DNA of 57,500 nucleotides from Zopfochytrium polystomum (GCA_025765615.1 JAIVFJ010000025.1:317501-375000), one strand, 5' to 3'; shown: positions 28,841 to 40,850, counted from the first letter of the stretch. Notes: a model not told the origin generated them from the sequence alone. Translations and numbers: made by a program.

Positions 28841-29506
28841 ATGGCCTCCGTCATCGTGCACCACCTCAACAACTCGCGCTCGCAGCGCATCCTCTTCCTG
28901 CTCGAAGAGCTCAAGACGCCCTACACCATCAAGCACTACACCCGGACGGCCGCCGGCGTCGCCCCGCCCGAGCTCGAGCAGGTCCACCCGCTCGGCAAGT
29001 CGCCCGTCGTCGAGGACGGCCCGCACAAGCTCGCTGAGTCCGGCGCCATCGTCGAGTACCTCCTCGACAAGTACGACCCCGCCTCCCGCTTCCGCCCCAC
29101 CGACGCCGGAGACAAGCTGCAGTACACCTTTTGGCTGCACTTCGCCGAGGGCTCGCTCATGACCCCGCTGCTGCTCTCCCTCGTCTTTGGCCGCCTCCGC
29201 TCAAACGTGCCCTGGCTCATCCGCCCCATCATCGGCGCCGTCGCGGACCGCGTCGACGCTTTGCTCATCGCGCCCAACCTCAAGAAGCACTTCACGTACA
29301 TCGAGAGCCACCTCGAGAAGAACGACTTTTTCGCGGGCAAAGAGTTTTCCGGCGCAGACGTCATGATGGTGTTTGGCGTCGAGGCCGGCGAGCGCCGCGC
29401 CGCCGAGTGGGTTGGGCCAAAGACGAGGGAGTGGCTCAAGAAGATTCACGCGAGGCCGACGTGGGCCGCCGCGCTGGAGAAGGGCGGGCCGTACGAGATT
29501 CTGTGA
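28841..29506 (+). CDS. Glutathione S-transferase, fungal Gtt1-like
   Basis: An intronless 221-residue protein. N-terminal thioredoxin-like domain (about 1-85): MASVIVHHLNNSRSQRILFLLEEL with a Ser/Arg at the usual catalytic position, the cis-proline motif KSPVVED, and the glutathione-binding ESGAIVEYLLDKY. The helical C-terminal domain includes FWLHFAEGSLMTPLLLSLVF, the segment typical of Gtt1-type enzymes, and FSGADVMMVF. It conjugates glutathione to electrophiles or reduces peroxides; Gtt1 relatives are membrane-associated. I chose the ATG at 28841 because it follows an A/C-rich leader and gives the normal length; upstream in-frame ATGs only add low-complexity sequence. Convergent with the FMN reductase gene. 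Confidence 0.93.
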   Translation: MASVIVHHLNNSRSQRILFLLEELKTPYTIKHYTRTAAGVAPPELEQVHPLGKSPVVEDGPHKLAESGAIVEYLLDKYDPASRFRPTDAGDKLQYTFWLHFAEGSLMTPLLLSLVFGRLRSNVPWLIRPIIGAVADRVDALLIAPNLKKHFTYIESHLEKNDFFAGKEFSGADVMMVFGVEAGERRAAEWVGPKTREWLKKIHARPTWAAALEKGGPYEIL

Positions 29507-29618
29507 GGCGTGTGGTGGGTGTGAATGGAAAGGGATTGTGTGTTCAATATGGTTTTCAGTGTGGGAGGGATCTGATGCAACAACATGCTTCCTTCAACAC
29601 AAGTGCACACAAACACAC

Positions 29619-29620
29619 GT

Positions 29621-29708
<88 letters not shown>
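29619..29708. repeat. (CT)n microsatellite, about 43 units
   Basis: Nearly perfect CT dinucleotides from the 3' flank of the GST gene, followed by a short ACT repeat near 29745. Confidence 0.95.
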
Positions 29709-29713
<5 letters not shown>

Positions 29714-30058
29714 TGTTATCTCGTTCATCCTACGTTATCACCACCACTACTACTACTACTACTACCTTTGTCTATTTGATGACTACTTCTCTTTCTTTTG
29801 GGGTTTGTTTCGCTTTTCCTCGTTGTGCACTTCTCTCGCTCCCTCAATCTCTCGTCGATTCGTAGCCGCACGTGTTGACCAAAACAAAGTAGTTGTTTTT
29901 TGAAAGTTTGTCTGTTGTTGCTCTCTTCTTTTTTGGAAAAATGGATCGAGGATCACAAAGTAAAACAAAAAATCAAAAAAATAAAAATCAAAAAAACCGT
30001 CATACATACAGTATGTAAATACGATCACGTATGTATTACGACCGACCGACCGACCCAC

Positions 30059-30497
30059 TCACAGCTTGCCGTTCACACCACCCTCCCTCGCCGCCTTGAG
30101 CGCCTCGGCGTACCACCCGACCTCGTCCACAAACGCCGTCAAATTCTCGTCAACCAGCTTCCTGCTCACCGCGTCGGCGGCGGCCGCCACGGCGCCGCCT
30201 TCCTCGACGACGGTCGCGGCGGCCGGCACGGCGACGGTGCCCGGCACGACGGCCATCCCGAGGCCGGCGAGCAGCGTGCGCAGCGGCACCGTCACGCGGC
30301 TGCCGCCGAACGCCCCCGGCGAGTACGACACGACGCCGCCCGGCTTGCGCCCAAACTCGTCGACGAAAAAGTAGTTGAGCAGGTTCGCGAGCGGCGGCGG
30401 CACGCTGTAGTTGTACTCGGGCGAGACGACGACGATCGCGTCCGACGCGCGAAAGGTCGCCGAGAGCGTGTCGAGCGCGGGGGGGTCTGTTGGGTAT

Positions 30498-30534
<37 letters not shown>

Positions 30535-30542
30535 AAGAGAAC

Positions 30543-30579
<37 letters not shown>

Positions 30580-30781
30580 AACTTGGCTCGTCCTTACAGC
30601 TTGTTCCGGCGGCCTTGAGCCACTGGTGCCTGCCGTCGAGGAACGGCAGGTTGTGCTCGAGCGGGTCGACGAGCGAGACGGTGTGGCCCGCCTTGACAAA
30701 GTACGACTCGACCAGCTTGGACACGCGCAGGCCGAGGCGGCCGGGCCGCGTCGAGCCGATCACGACGGCGACGTTGACCAT
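30059..30781 (-). CDS. NAD(P)H-dependent FMN reductase-like flavoprotein
   Basis: Two exons, 30781-30598 and 30486-30059, giving 203 residues; the 111-bp intron (GTAAGG...CAACAG) carries a (GT)n repeat and a long A tract. Features of the flavodoxin-like reductase family: GSTRPGRLG at residues 9-17, binding the FMN phosphate; SPEYNYSVPPPLANLLNYF, the conserved P-E-Y-N loop; and SPGAFGGSR. It reduces FMN, quinones or related substrates with NAD(P)H in the cytosol. The start MVNVAVVIGS sits exactly at the expected first beta strand. Read through, the intron would give a Phe- and Thr/His-repeat insertion, which supports splicing. The neighbouring GST suggests, but does not prove, a shared stress role. 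Confidence 0.92.
30487..30597 (-). repeat. Intron with (GT)n and A tract
   Basis: Within the FMN reductase intron, the plus strand shows about 15 GT units (30500-30531) followed by an A run of about 34 (30544-30577). Both are length-unstable, so intron length probably varies between strains. Confidence 0.85.
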
Positions 30782-33640
30782 GATTTTGTTTGGTTGTTTG
30801 TGGGGGGTTTTGTTTTTTTTTTTTGGATACGGAGGGAGATTGAGAGATGGCCGTCCGGCTTGTGCGTTTTATATTCTTTTCATTTTCTTTGTTTGTCTGT
30901 TAGTGTGCGTGTGCGTTTGCGTGGGAATGTGTGTGTGTGCGCGTGTGTGTGTGTGGTCTTTTTCTCTTTTTTTTTTTTTCTTTTTCCCTTCTCGGAGGCC
31001 CAACAAGTCGGGTTCCGTCAGTCGAACTTTCAAGTTTCGAAGCCCGACTCTTTCTTCCTTTTTGTGATGAGAAAAACCAAAAAAAGCTGTCATTCTTTCT
31101 TTTTTTTTTTTTCCCCCTACTATCTCAATGTGGGTGTCATTTCTAAGCAAAATGCCAAATGCAGGAAGGGATAAGGAGACATGGTACAGTTCCGACAGGC
31201 AGACAGACTGACAGACAGATGCACCCAGCTGAATTCCCAAAAGATTCGCGAACAAAGCAAAGAAGAAAAAAACGAAAAAAATTTTTTTTCTCTTTTTATT
31301 GATACGGTTTTCGCTGTCCGTTTTTTTCATTTTTTTTTTCTCTTTTTTTCTTGAGCGCAACCATCTCGGCCGGACTTTCCAACGTTCGGTCCGAGGCGCA
31401 AGCACTGTTGCACTTTGTTGTGCTGGTGTGGTGGATTGGATACCTTCCACATACCAACACCGCTCCCCCCAATTACAAACAATGGATGGGATACCCCCAT
31501 CCACGGCTTCCTACAGACCTGCACCCCAGCTGCCATGAGCCAAAGTGCGAATCAAAGATTAACTTTTTGACAGCGTTTCCCTCTCTCTCCTCTCCTCTAT
31601 TTATTTATTTTTGGTGGTGATAGGCTCTCACTCACGCCACATCCAGCTGGAAAACAAAGTGATTTTGGTGCTTTCTTCAAAAGAACTCAAGCAAAAACAA
31701 TGCAGTGAGCCTCACACTTCAATCGATTTTTTTGAACGCTTTCTTGCCAGTGTTCTGTTGTTATTTCCATTTAGAGAGCGATGCAGGACAGCAAATACAG
31801 TAGCCTGTCTTTTAGTGGAAAGTATGGGGGCGTGCGAGTGCATAGCAGAGTGCAAACACAATCAACCAGCGTTTGAGCCTGACCTATTTATGCCTGCTGG
31901 ATTTTGCCTGTGTCGCAATGAATGGCGATTGCGACAACTGGGATGCGGACAGAGCAGTCATCTGAGTGGCCCCACGAAAGGGCCTTGACGGGGCAGGAAC
32001 GACTGCAGGTGGGAGTGACGGGATAGGCGTGTAGCGCCTGTGTCTCACCTTTTTGCTGTGCTACTGGCCCCAAGAAGAGGATGCCCTGTGGGTGACAGAG
32101 AGAAAGTAATCTGGAGTTGCGCGTGCCTTTTTGCACGTCTGCAGAGGCGTGTTAGCTTCCTTGCTGTAACGGCACGTTGCGCGTATGTTCCAGCGTAATT
32201 GGACTCCCTGCACGAGTCGTGGGCCACGCGGTGTACTGCCCAGCGCCTGCTGGGTCCAAACAACAACAGAAAAACCTGTGGTTGCAAAATAATTTCTTTT
32301 ACTCCTTTCAGTGTGTCAAGGCTGGGGGCTTTTTTTTTAATTTTTGCACTTGGCTAAACTGGTTTGTTGTTTGAGGAGCCACTTGAAAGGAAGAGTTGAA
32401 AACAAACCCTGGGATCTGGGCCCAAGAGTGAGGGAAAGCAAATAATAGGCTATAACTAGCTTTATGGGGTTGTTGTCTAGGGGGGTGTTTCAACCCTACT
32501 ACCCGCCTAGTCCAAGAAGTATCCCTACTGATCTGTCTAACAGGGGTCTCAAACACAAAGAAGGAACATTCAGAGGAACAATCCTCTGAGGGATCAGTGC
32601 AGGAGCACTGATTACTCATGTGGCCGCAAGCTGATGTGTGGGGAAACAGAAGGGCACTCCTGGGGGTGCAACACAACCGCAGAATAAAGAGAGAGAAGAG
32701 GGAAACAGGGGTTTTTATCACAGGAACCTAATCTCAAACGTAACAGGAGCGGTTAATAGCAACAGGACGGACAGGGCACGACCTAGTGCCCCTCATTGCG
32801 GACGGTGCTGCAGGAGCCCTCGTTGTCGCCAGAAACGAGGGGGAGAGAGAAGGGAGTTGACTATGCAGGGTCGGAAGGTCGCCAGCAGGGAACTTGCACA
32901 CAGAAACACCTGTGATTGTACACGCACCCCACCAGGCTGTGCCAGCACAATCACTCAACCAATGGGCTTTATCGCATCGCACTTGTACTCGCACATCTCA
33001 CTCACAGCAATAGGACCGAGGCAGGCACTCGTATATCAAACTCTCAGGTGTCAGGGGCTGTGCTACCAGCCACCAACACCCTCGCCGTCACCGTCGCCTT
33101 CGCAGCGGGCAAGTGCCTGTGATCCTCACTCCAACACAGCCAGCAGTGTCACACAGTCAGTGGTGGGGTCAGCTGCGTTCCCCACCTGCAGCCCCTTAAG
33201 AGGAGCCCCCGAAGGAACCATGTACTCACTCACCGTTGCGAGCCAGATGGATTTGAAGGGACTCAGTCTTGGTGCCGAAGGACAGAAATCAGATTGAAGA
33301 AGAAATAAAGGAAAAAGAGAAATGGCCCAAAAACAGAGAGAGAGAGGAATGGACAACTCAACCCCCCCTGACTTGGAGCATCCACCACAAACTGTGAGGA
33401 CAACAGGCTGTTGAGCCTGCGACCTCAAATAAAAAGAGTATACCCCGCTTTTTTAACTGATAACTTGTGAGGATTATCAATTTGACTTGACCAAACAACG
33501 TTTCACAAAGTGACGTAACACGGCTGGACCCCATTTCTTATTATTTTCATGGGTTATTATTGTCCCTGCAAGCCGAACCACTGAGATTTGGACTGTCTCT
33601 TAGCCGCGGCCATGTATATTATTCATGTTATTATTATGCA
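30782..33640. other. Gene-poor spacer, no gene recognised
   Basis: Starts with GT-rich and T-rich sequence (30830-31360), then mixed sequence of moderate GC. Open frames of 60-220 codons are low complexity or carry no recognisable domain. Nothing matches the two LTR families. Confidence 0.5.
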
Positions 33641-33654
33641 CTAAGTTGCAGGCC

Positions 33655-33765
33655 GAATGGCTCAGGCCGCTCTGCACTACTGGCCAGAGGCCCTCTAGCT
33701 CAGTGGTGTAGAGCGCTCCCTTCAATGGGAAAGGTGCTAAGTTCGAGACATGCTGGCAGTCACTG
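33655..33765 (+). repeat. tRNA-like sequence, possibly the head of a SINE
   Basis: An A box, TAGCTCAGTGGT (33696-33707), and a B box, AAGTTCGAGAC (33739-33749), lie at tRNA spacing with an anticodon-arm-like TCCC...GGGA between them. The acceptor and T stems do not pair well, so a working tRNA is unlikely. A second A-box-like TGGCTCAGGCCG lies just upstream (from 33657). Confidence 0.4.
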
Positions 33766-34435
33766 ACTGAATGATGCAGAAATGCTAAGTTCTGCACAAT
33801 GACTAAGCCTTGCCCCCTCACTTTTGGAAATGGATTAGGATGATGTGCTTCAGTGGGTAGAAGTACAGAGTCCAGGTGTACACAGAGCTAACACAGAGCT
33901 GCTACATAAGCTACCATGATGAAAGGCCTCATGAAAGGGTATGAGATCATAGGGGTTTTTCTCCTTTCTTTATTGATGATTTTTACTTATTTTTTCAATA
34001 AGTAGTTTATCCTGTTTTTCCTGTTTTTACTGTTTTATCTTTTATTTATTTGTTTGTTTATTGTCTCTGTGTGTGTCTCTCTTTTGTGGCTGTGAGTGAC
34101 TGTCTTCCTCTTTGCACCAACCAGCTCTCTCCATTTCCTCCATCTTTCTTGGCAGCTGATGCCAAGAAATGCTCCATGATTTTCTGAGCTGTCTTCCTTG
34201 TTTGATGGCTCAGCCCCATTGTTTGGTGACTCACTCCTCCTCTCTCTTCTTTGTTGTTTTATTTATTGTTTTGTTCTTTTGTATATGTTTTCCCCTCTTT
34301 TCCCTTCCTTCTTCCTTCACCCTGCTGATTCCAACCCTCTCCTATTTAAGCAGCCCACCCCCCATTCTTGTTGCCCCTTAGAACCTGTACCTGAAGTCTT
34401 CTTGCCTGCCCTTATTCCTTCTCTGACTGTGTGTA

Positions 34436-34540
34436 TGAGCTGGGGGTGGCAGTCCCCTGGTGTGTGACAGGAGAATTGGTTCTCTTGGCCATTTATGGCA
34501 GTGTGCTGGGTTCAAGTCCCAGTGCACCTCACCATTCTGC
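34436..34540 (+). repeat. Second tRNA-like sequence (B box and perfect T arm)
   Basis: CTGGG-TTCAAGT-CCCAG (34506-34522) forms a perfect T arm containing B box GGTTCAAGTCC, preceded by an A-box-like TGGCAGTCCCCTGG and a small hairpin. No matching acceptor stem was found, so a tRNA-derived repeat is more likely than a gene. Confidence 0.4.
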
Positions 34541-36240
34541 ACATACTGTTTAGGCTGGTCTGGGGTAGGAGCTACTTGATGATGGACGGTGGGAGGGTAA
34601 AACTGTGGTAGTGCCTCGCCAGTTCCTGTCAATACATCACTTCAAATCCAGGTCTCTCAAGGTGATATGAATGAGTTGGCTGGTCAGGTATTATGTGGTG
34701 GTATGGTCTCTCTGGTATTCCTCCCTGTCCCTGGTGATGGTTCCTTTGGTCTTTGGTGGGCCTGGTTCGCTGGGTTCAGACCCTCTTCCTTTCATGCTAA
34801 TACCTGTGGTTGTCTTTGGTGTCTTCCTTGTGTGTGGGAGTGGGTATTGACCTTCCTTGCTTCTAAGACAGGTTATTCCATCTGGCCTGGTGAGGCAGAG
34901 GTCTGTCTCCTGGTAGGATGGAGCAAGAAGAGTCCCACTGTCTCCCACCCTGGTTGCACCCTCTTCCTTGGATTGAGTTGGAACACTCTCCTTGGAGTTC
35001 TCCTTGGAGTGAGACAAGTTGTGTCTGGTTCTGTTAAGTGGAAAACAGTTCTGATTTAGTTCAACAGGCACCTCTGCACACTAACTGTTCCTTGTGTCTG
35101 CCCTTTGTCTCTCCAACCCCCTCCAACTCAGGGTTTGACTTGTTGTTTATTTCTTTTGTTGTTTCTTTTGATGGGTTGTAGTGGCTTGTCACTCCCCTTA
35201 CCGATTCAGTCGGTCTTACCGATCAAGTCGGTTCTGTCTCTGGTCTAACTTGGCTTTGGCCTTGTGCCCCAGATGAAACCCTTCTGTGTCTTGCACCAGA
35301 GGATTATGCTTTCTTTTGTGATTGTGTCTGTTTCATGCTTTGGTGTGAGAAACCCCTCTTTTGTGTTAGAGATTTATTTGTGTTTTTCTTGGGCTTTTTA
35401 AGACTCCAAATACACTTTCCTGTCTAGTGCCCCTAGACACCCTCCTTTTGCCCCTTTTCATTAGTCAGGATTGGTATTTAGGTCCATGCTCTAGTTTCCA
35501 CCTATAGCCCTAGGTGAGGAGTTAGAGAGCACAGTCTCACAAAACGCTCTAAGGCTCCCCAACCCTATGCATGTATGGACAAGTGCTGAAAATAAATAAT
35601 AAATTAGGCAGGCTTGGGGTACAGCCCTGTCATGCACCCCATCCCTAGGCAGTCAGGCAGTCTCTGTTAGTCACCAAAAAGAAAACATGTTGAGAAAACC
35701 CTGGCAAACGGAAACTGTCAAAGTACTAAAAGCAGGCCCAATAATAAAGACAGGTTAGCTGCAAATACACTTTGATAATGCCTTGGAAACTAAAGAACTG
35801 GGAATAATAATAGGGGTCCCAATCCTTGCAGTTTTATGACAGGTACGCTTGTTTTGCAAATAAAATCCCTAGACTTTATCACTGAGACCTCAGTGTCGTC
35901 TCACAGTGACAATTCGTAGAGCTACAGCCAACAGCAAATTTCAACATAATCAAACCACTATGAATTCGAAAGTCAGCAAGATTGTTCCTCAATAAATACT
36001 TTGCACGTTGGTTCAGATTTTAATTGGTCCAGCTTGCTTGGTTGGTGAAGAGCGAATTTTGGAAGTATTTCAGGGTGGGCGATTCTGGCGGGTCATGGTA
36101 TGGACACAAAACTGGCCAAGTCCCGACTTATTTTTTTTGTTTTCGTCTCTCACCAGGCTAAGAATTGAATTCATTTTCATTCACAGTTGGACCACACTGG
36201 ATTCCAACTTGAAATCAATTTGGGGGATTATGTAATCGTG
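34541..36240. other. Spacer, no gene recognised
   Basis: T/G-rich sequence without recognisable coding domains. It may be old transposon remains, but I cannot assign it. Confidence 0.45.
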
Positions 36241-36245
36241 TGGTG

Positions 36246-36554
36246 TGTCATGAACAGGGCAGGACAGGACAAGGCAGACAAGGAACTGAGAGGAGTGATG
36301 ATTGTATTGGAAACAATAATTCACTTGAGGGATGGGAACAGGTCCCCCATCCCCCTTTTATACCTTTTGAGAGTCTTCCTTGTCAAGACTCAAAGAAAGT
36401 TCCAGAAAGAGCAATTGGTAATACAATGATACCAGTGATACCAATGACAACAAGACAAGTCAGGAAAGCAAAGAAGTTTCCAGAAGGTTCCACAAGGTTC
36501 CATGAAGGAATGTTCTAGAAGGCTCCAGAGGTTTCCAGAGGGTGATTCATAACA
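36246..36554 (-). repeat. Chromovirus solo LTR with TGGTG target duplication
   Basis: A 309-bp LTR of the 308-bp subtype (one substitution in the terminal TGTCAGG), flanked by TGGTG at 36241-36245 and 36555-36559. TATA box and heat-shock elements are present. Confidence 0.93.
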
Positions 36555-37982
36555 TGGTGGAAGAATGGAAAATATCCTGTCTTGAGTGATTCTGTCTGGC
36601 TGCGGTCTCAGCGCTCTGCACATGCCTGAGAACCAAAAACGCTTCAGTCAGAGCCATAGACAGACAGCCAGCAGGACAGGGGCAGGCGTTTTGCAGCACT
36701 TGCATCACTGTGTCTTCCCCATGGCCAAATTGAACCGTTTGTATAGAGATAGATACATGGAAGAGAGACCGAGAGACAAACATCTGAGGAAGCGGACCTG
36801 CAAAATCTGCAATTCTGTCTTGCCCTCTGGTGTGGTCTTGTGGTAAACTTACTTAGAGACTGCCTCCGACAGAGGCTAACAGATTGATCTGTCTGCCAGG
36901 TTTTTCCATTCTGCTGCAGGGCCGATTGCGCAATCTGCCCAATTGAATGCTTCGAGTCAGATCCAACTCAAATTCGATTTGTTTTCAACTATAACGACTT
37001 TCTTTCAAGTGGGCTCCCCAAATATCCTATTTGTTTCAAGAAAAGGACGGGCTTGTTCTCTGCAAATTTGGGTAGAATTCCTTTTTGTCAAGAATAATAT
37101 TGGAAATCACCAAAATTTCTGTTTTTTTTTTTTTTGTTGGAAATATTGCTGTTTCCGTTGAAACTAGCAACCCAACTGGGAAAAGAACAATCGACGGTGA
37201 ATCATCTTTTTTGTAATAAAATGAGAAAAGACAATAGAGACAGACAAAAAGTCTTTTTCTCCTCTTCGTTCGAAAAAATGGATGGCTTGGGCAAGGCAGT
37301 CAAAAGGCATGTGTTGGCCGACACCAGGCTTTGTGTGATTCACGCTCCATGTCCCCATTGCAACTGTCCAAGAAGTTCTCACCGTGTTGAAAAGAAGCAT
37401 TCAGCGATGGATATCGAGCTAGAACGCTTGATGACTTGGTGAACAATAACTGAGAAGCACCTCATCAGCAGGGTCCATTTCGTTGCAAGAGAGGGTTGAT
37501 GAGAGCCAAGTGAAATGTTTCAGCCTTAGTCGCTTGTTAAATACAACACTTTGAGGATAGCAAGAGTGGTGGTTGAACCACTAACAAAGTGCGAAAGGCT
37601 CTTTTCTTAACAGGAAGGCCGATGATTTGACTTAAACAAAATGCAAAAAACTTTGGGGACATCCTTTTCACCCCCGATGATACAGACCTTTCATCACCGC
37701 AATGATTCCAATCATCACCAGACGACAACATTTTCAGGAACGGCAATATTTTATTCGATTTGAGAGTCTGTCGCGGTTCAAATAACTTTGGCCTAATCTT
37801 TCACAGGCCAGTCCTTATGCTTGTGAGCGAACTTTGAAATACAGCTGTGAATTCCGAGCAGGTGCAAGTATTCCGAATAGTTCTTGTTGCAACAGGGGAC
37901 AGTTGAGCTGAATTCACGACGTTTGACACTGTGGGCCATGGCTGGTAACATAGATACCATTTTGCATCAGAAACGGATCTGT

Positions 37983-38010
37983 AGCTACCATTTTTAGCAA
38001 AATGGTAGCT
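37983..38010. repeat. Perfect 12-bp hairpin with TAGC loop
   Basis: AGCTACCATTTT and AAAATGGTAGCT are exact reverse complements separated by four bases. Confidence 0.85.
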
Positions 38011-38040
38011 CTGGGACCAGACATTTTCTGGAGGGAGTCA

Positions 38041-38202
38041 GGATTGAAACCAGAGACAAGAAAAATGGTGGTGGGAGCTCCTGTTTTTCAAGAATGGGAG
38101 CTGGGGAAACCAGTTTTTGCCAAAGGTGTTGGGGATTGAAACAAGAGACAAGGAAAAATGGTGATGGGAGCTCCCATTTTCCAAGAATGGGAGCTGGCGC
38201 AC
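38041..38202. repeat. Diverged direct repeat, two copies about 90 bp apart
   Basis: GATTGAAAC-AGAGACAAG...AAAATGGTG-TGGGAGCTCC...CAAGAATGGGAGCTGG occurs at about 38043-38105 and again at 38134-38199 with a few differences. Confidence 0.75.
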
Positions 38203-38911
38203 CCACCTCAAGGTGATCAGAGGGTGGATATTGAAGATGGAGACAATAACCTTTATTTTTTGCTCTTATGAAAGATGCTTCATTAACTATAAACAATGAT
38301 GTTTCTTGGCTTTTCCACCACAACCCAAGACCTGCCACCACCAGTTTTGACTCACCCAATCGCACCTTTCACAAGCCTCTGTCAATAACAACCGTTTCTC
38401 CACCTTCGGAAATCACTGGCAAGTGAAGTTTAGTCACAAGTTCTGACTGCAAATGAACTACTGCAACCATCACAGTCTCATTGTCTTAGGAATTCTCGTC
38501 AAAGTCCTCCTGTCAGCTGATTGTCATGATAGAGAGAAGCTGTCTGTAGCGTGTGAATCGCTTCATTTCAGGAGCAGCACTTTTGTGATGGAATTGATTG
38601 TCGACAAGTCAACAAACCATAGAGGAGTGTCCAATTACAAAAGAAAACATTCCTTGAGACAACTGTAGTCTCGAAATGTTCGCTATCCAGGGAACCAGCA
38701 GAGGCCAGAGTCTGGCTTATCAACCAGGGCAACCTTGGATCAATGTTCCACAAGCACCTCATCCCAATTTGTCTCCACAAGAGCTACTGTTGTTTTCCAC
38801 AGTTTTGCTACCACTATTTTGGTCAGCTTAAGTAGGTGGTCAGAGATACTAAAATTGGCCTTGACAAACATGGTATAGTTTCATCTTTCAGGAATCCTGT
38901 TAGTAGATATC

Positions 38912-39264
38912 TGTCAGGAACAGGGCAGGACAGGACAAGGCAGACAAGGAACTGAGAGGAGTGATGATTGTATTGGAAACAATAATTCACTTGAGGGATG
39001 GGACAGGTCCCCCATCCCCCTTTTATACCTTTTGAGAGTGTTCCTTGTCAAGACTCCAAGAAAGTTCCAGAAAGAGCAATTAGTAATACAATGATACCAA
39101 TGATACCAATGACAACAAGACAAGTCAGGAAAGCAAAGAAGGTTCCAGAAGGTTCCACAAGGTTCCATGAAGGAATGTTCTAGAAGGTTCCAGAAGGTTC
39201 CAGAAGGTTCCATGAAGGAATGTTCTAGAAGGTTCCAGAGGTTTCCAGAGGGTGATTCATAACA
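38912..39264 (-). repeat. Chromovirus solo LTR with expanded heat-shock array and ATATC target duplication
   Basis: A 353-bp LTR flanked by ATATC at 38907-38911 and 39265-39269. It is about 45 bp longer than the related LTRs because the heat-shock-element segment is duplicated; 39177-39211 holds seven contiguous perfect nGAAn/nTTCn units. Confidence 0.93.
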
Positions 39265-39579
39265 ATATCACAGCCAAGTTTGCATCTCACATCCATGCAG
39301 CATCATGTTCTCTTTTGGTTTTGCATGCAAGGGAGCAGACAGTTTGTCAATTTGTCACTGATGTCAAAGTTATTTTCAATTTGCCACAGGCAAGCATGCT
39401 GGAATAGGTGATTTTCCATTTGTCATGTTGCCAATTGGTAACAGCAACAGAGTGATGATGGCAATAACGCTCCATGGGAAAACACCAGTGGCACCAGACT
39501 GGTCCACCATCCTCAATGCAGTCCACAATGTGCAAAACACCATGCAGGACTGAAGTGCAGATGAGATTTTGCCCAAAAT

Positions 39580-40850
39580 TAGTGAGGTTTTGTGAATTTA
39601 TACAGAAACTTACCTGTCTCCATACAGTGGTTTTCTATCATCCAAAAAAAGATTGCATTGGGGAAAGACCATTCCAAAACCTGGGATGGAGATAAACAGC
39701 TGGTGTAACCCCTGGAGGCACAGTAGGGTTTGTTGCTTCTTGCAACAAATTCTGCAAGCCACATGTCTGCAACAAATGAAAGTTCTTCTGAGCAGTACGC
39801 GAAATAGATTCTTGGGGACACGTGGAGTTGATAACAACAAAGCCTTGCTCCTGCATCTCAGATGAATTGTTGCATACACAAGAAACCTCAGTGAGAATAT
39901 CTGACTTAATCATCCAGGTCGTTTTGTCTCGCCTCACCAAAAGATGTGCACCAGAATTGTCACTAATCAATTCAAGGAGGTGCGCTGAAGCAATATCATA
40001 AGTATCCAGGTCTGACTCTTCAGGGCAAAGACTGCCAAGTGACATCTAGGTCCAGGGAAGAAGTCCTCCCAACAAGATTCCTCATCGACTTCCAGCTCAG
40101 CTTCAATTGATGGAAACTTGGCTGCTTTTTTGGTCAGCGACGTGATTGATAAAGCATCTTCTCCATCCAACTATTCCTTCTTCCTTTCTGCTGCTTCCAT
40201 TGTTTTTCCAAATCCTCCCTGACTGAAGCCAAAGCTGCATCTTTGCAGTCGTCAAATCCATCATCATACCATTCTTTGATGTAATCAAAATGCTGGCCAA
40301 AATTATGCCTTTTGGCAGGGAGTTGTTGATTTGCGACATGATTTTCTGCATGAAGTGTTGTCTTTCTTGGCAATAGGCTGATTGCTGGGTTGTTTTGGGA
40401 TTTGCTTTTCTGCAGCTTGCTTGGAAGCGCCGGCTTTCATGTCAATTGGAGGATTGCTGGGCTGATTTGGAACTGCTGCTGCTCTTGTGGCTTGCGGTGC
40501 TCCAGTGCCTTTCGTTGCAGCAGTCTGCTGACAATGCACAGGTGGAGGAAGCTTGAATGTCTGTGCCACTTTCCAGGCAGCTTCTGCTGCTGCTGCTGCA
40601 GCTTGTTTAGGCCGAGCTTCATCAGTTGCGTCCAATGAAGCAGTTGGAGTTGAGGGTCCAGAGTCCAGTGAACTGGAAGCACCACCAGTTGAGCCGCCAT
40701 TGGAACTGGCAATTTGAGAAGGTGTGTTTGCCATTGATGAGCGAGCCAGTGCAGAATCAGCAGATGGGGCAGCAGTGCTATCATCAGCCTTCATAGAATC
40801 AAGGGATTGAGAATCAGCCTTGGTAGGACCTGCAGAGTCTTCCAACAACT
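39580..40850 (-). pseudogene. Unidentified coding remnant or multi-exon gene
   Basis: Several minus-strand segments in different frames look protein-like: an Ala/Ser/Gln-rich stretch (40848-40303, about 180 codons), a charged helix-like segment (40310-40134, with FDYIKEWYDDGFDDCKDAAL), an acidic segment (40150-40030, SLTKKAAKFPSIEAELEVDEE) and 40045-39640 (DNSGAHLLVRRDKTTWMIKSD). They could be exons of one gene or a frameshifted transposon protein. No family is recognised and there are no clear splice junctions. Lying between two solo LTRs favours a repeat origin. Confidence 0.35.

Larger units (their letters stand above)
36560..38911. other. Spacer between solo LTRs, no gene recognised
   Basis: AT-rich sequence with short open frames lacking known domains. 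It contains the hairpin and the direct repeat listed separately. Confidence 0.5.

Noticed and set aside
28841..29506. Earlier in-frame starts for the GST
   Set aside because: They add Pro/Asn/His low-complexity sequence from the leader and exceed the family length.
33690..33760. Functional tRNA gene
   Set aside because: A and B boxes are good but the acceptor and T stems do not pair.
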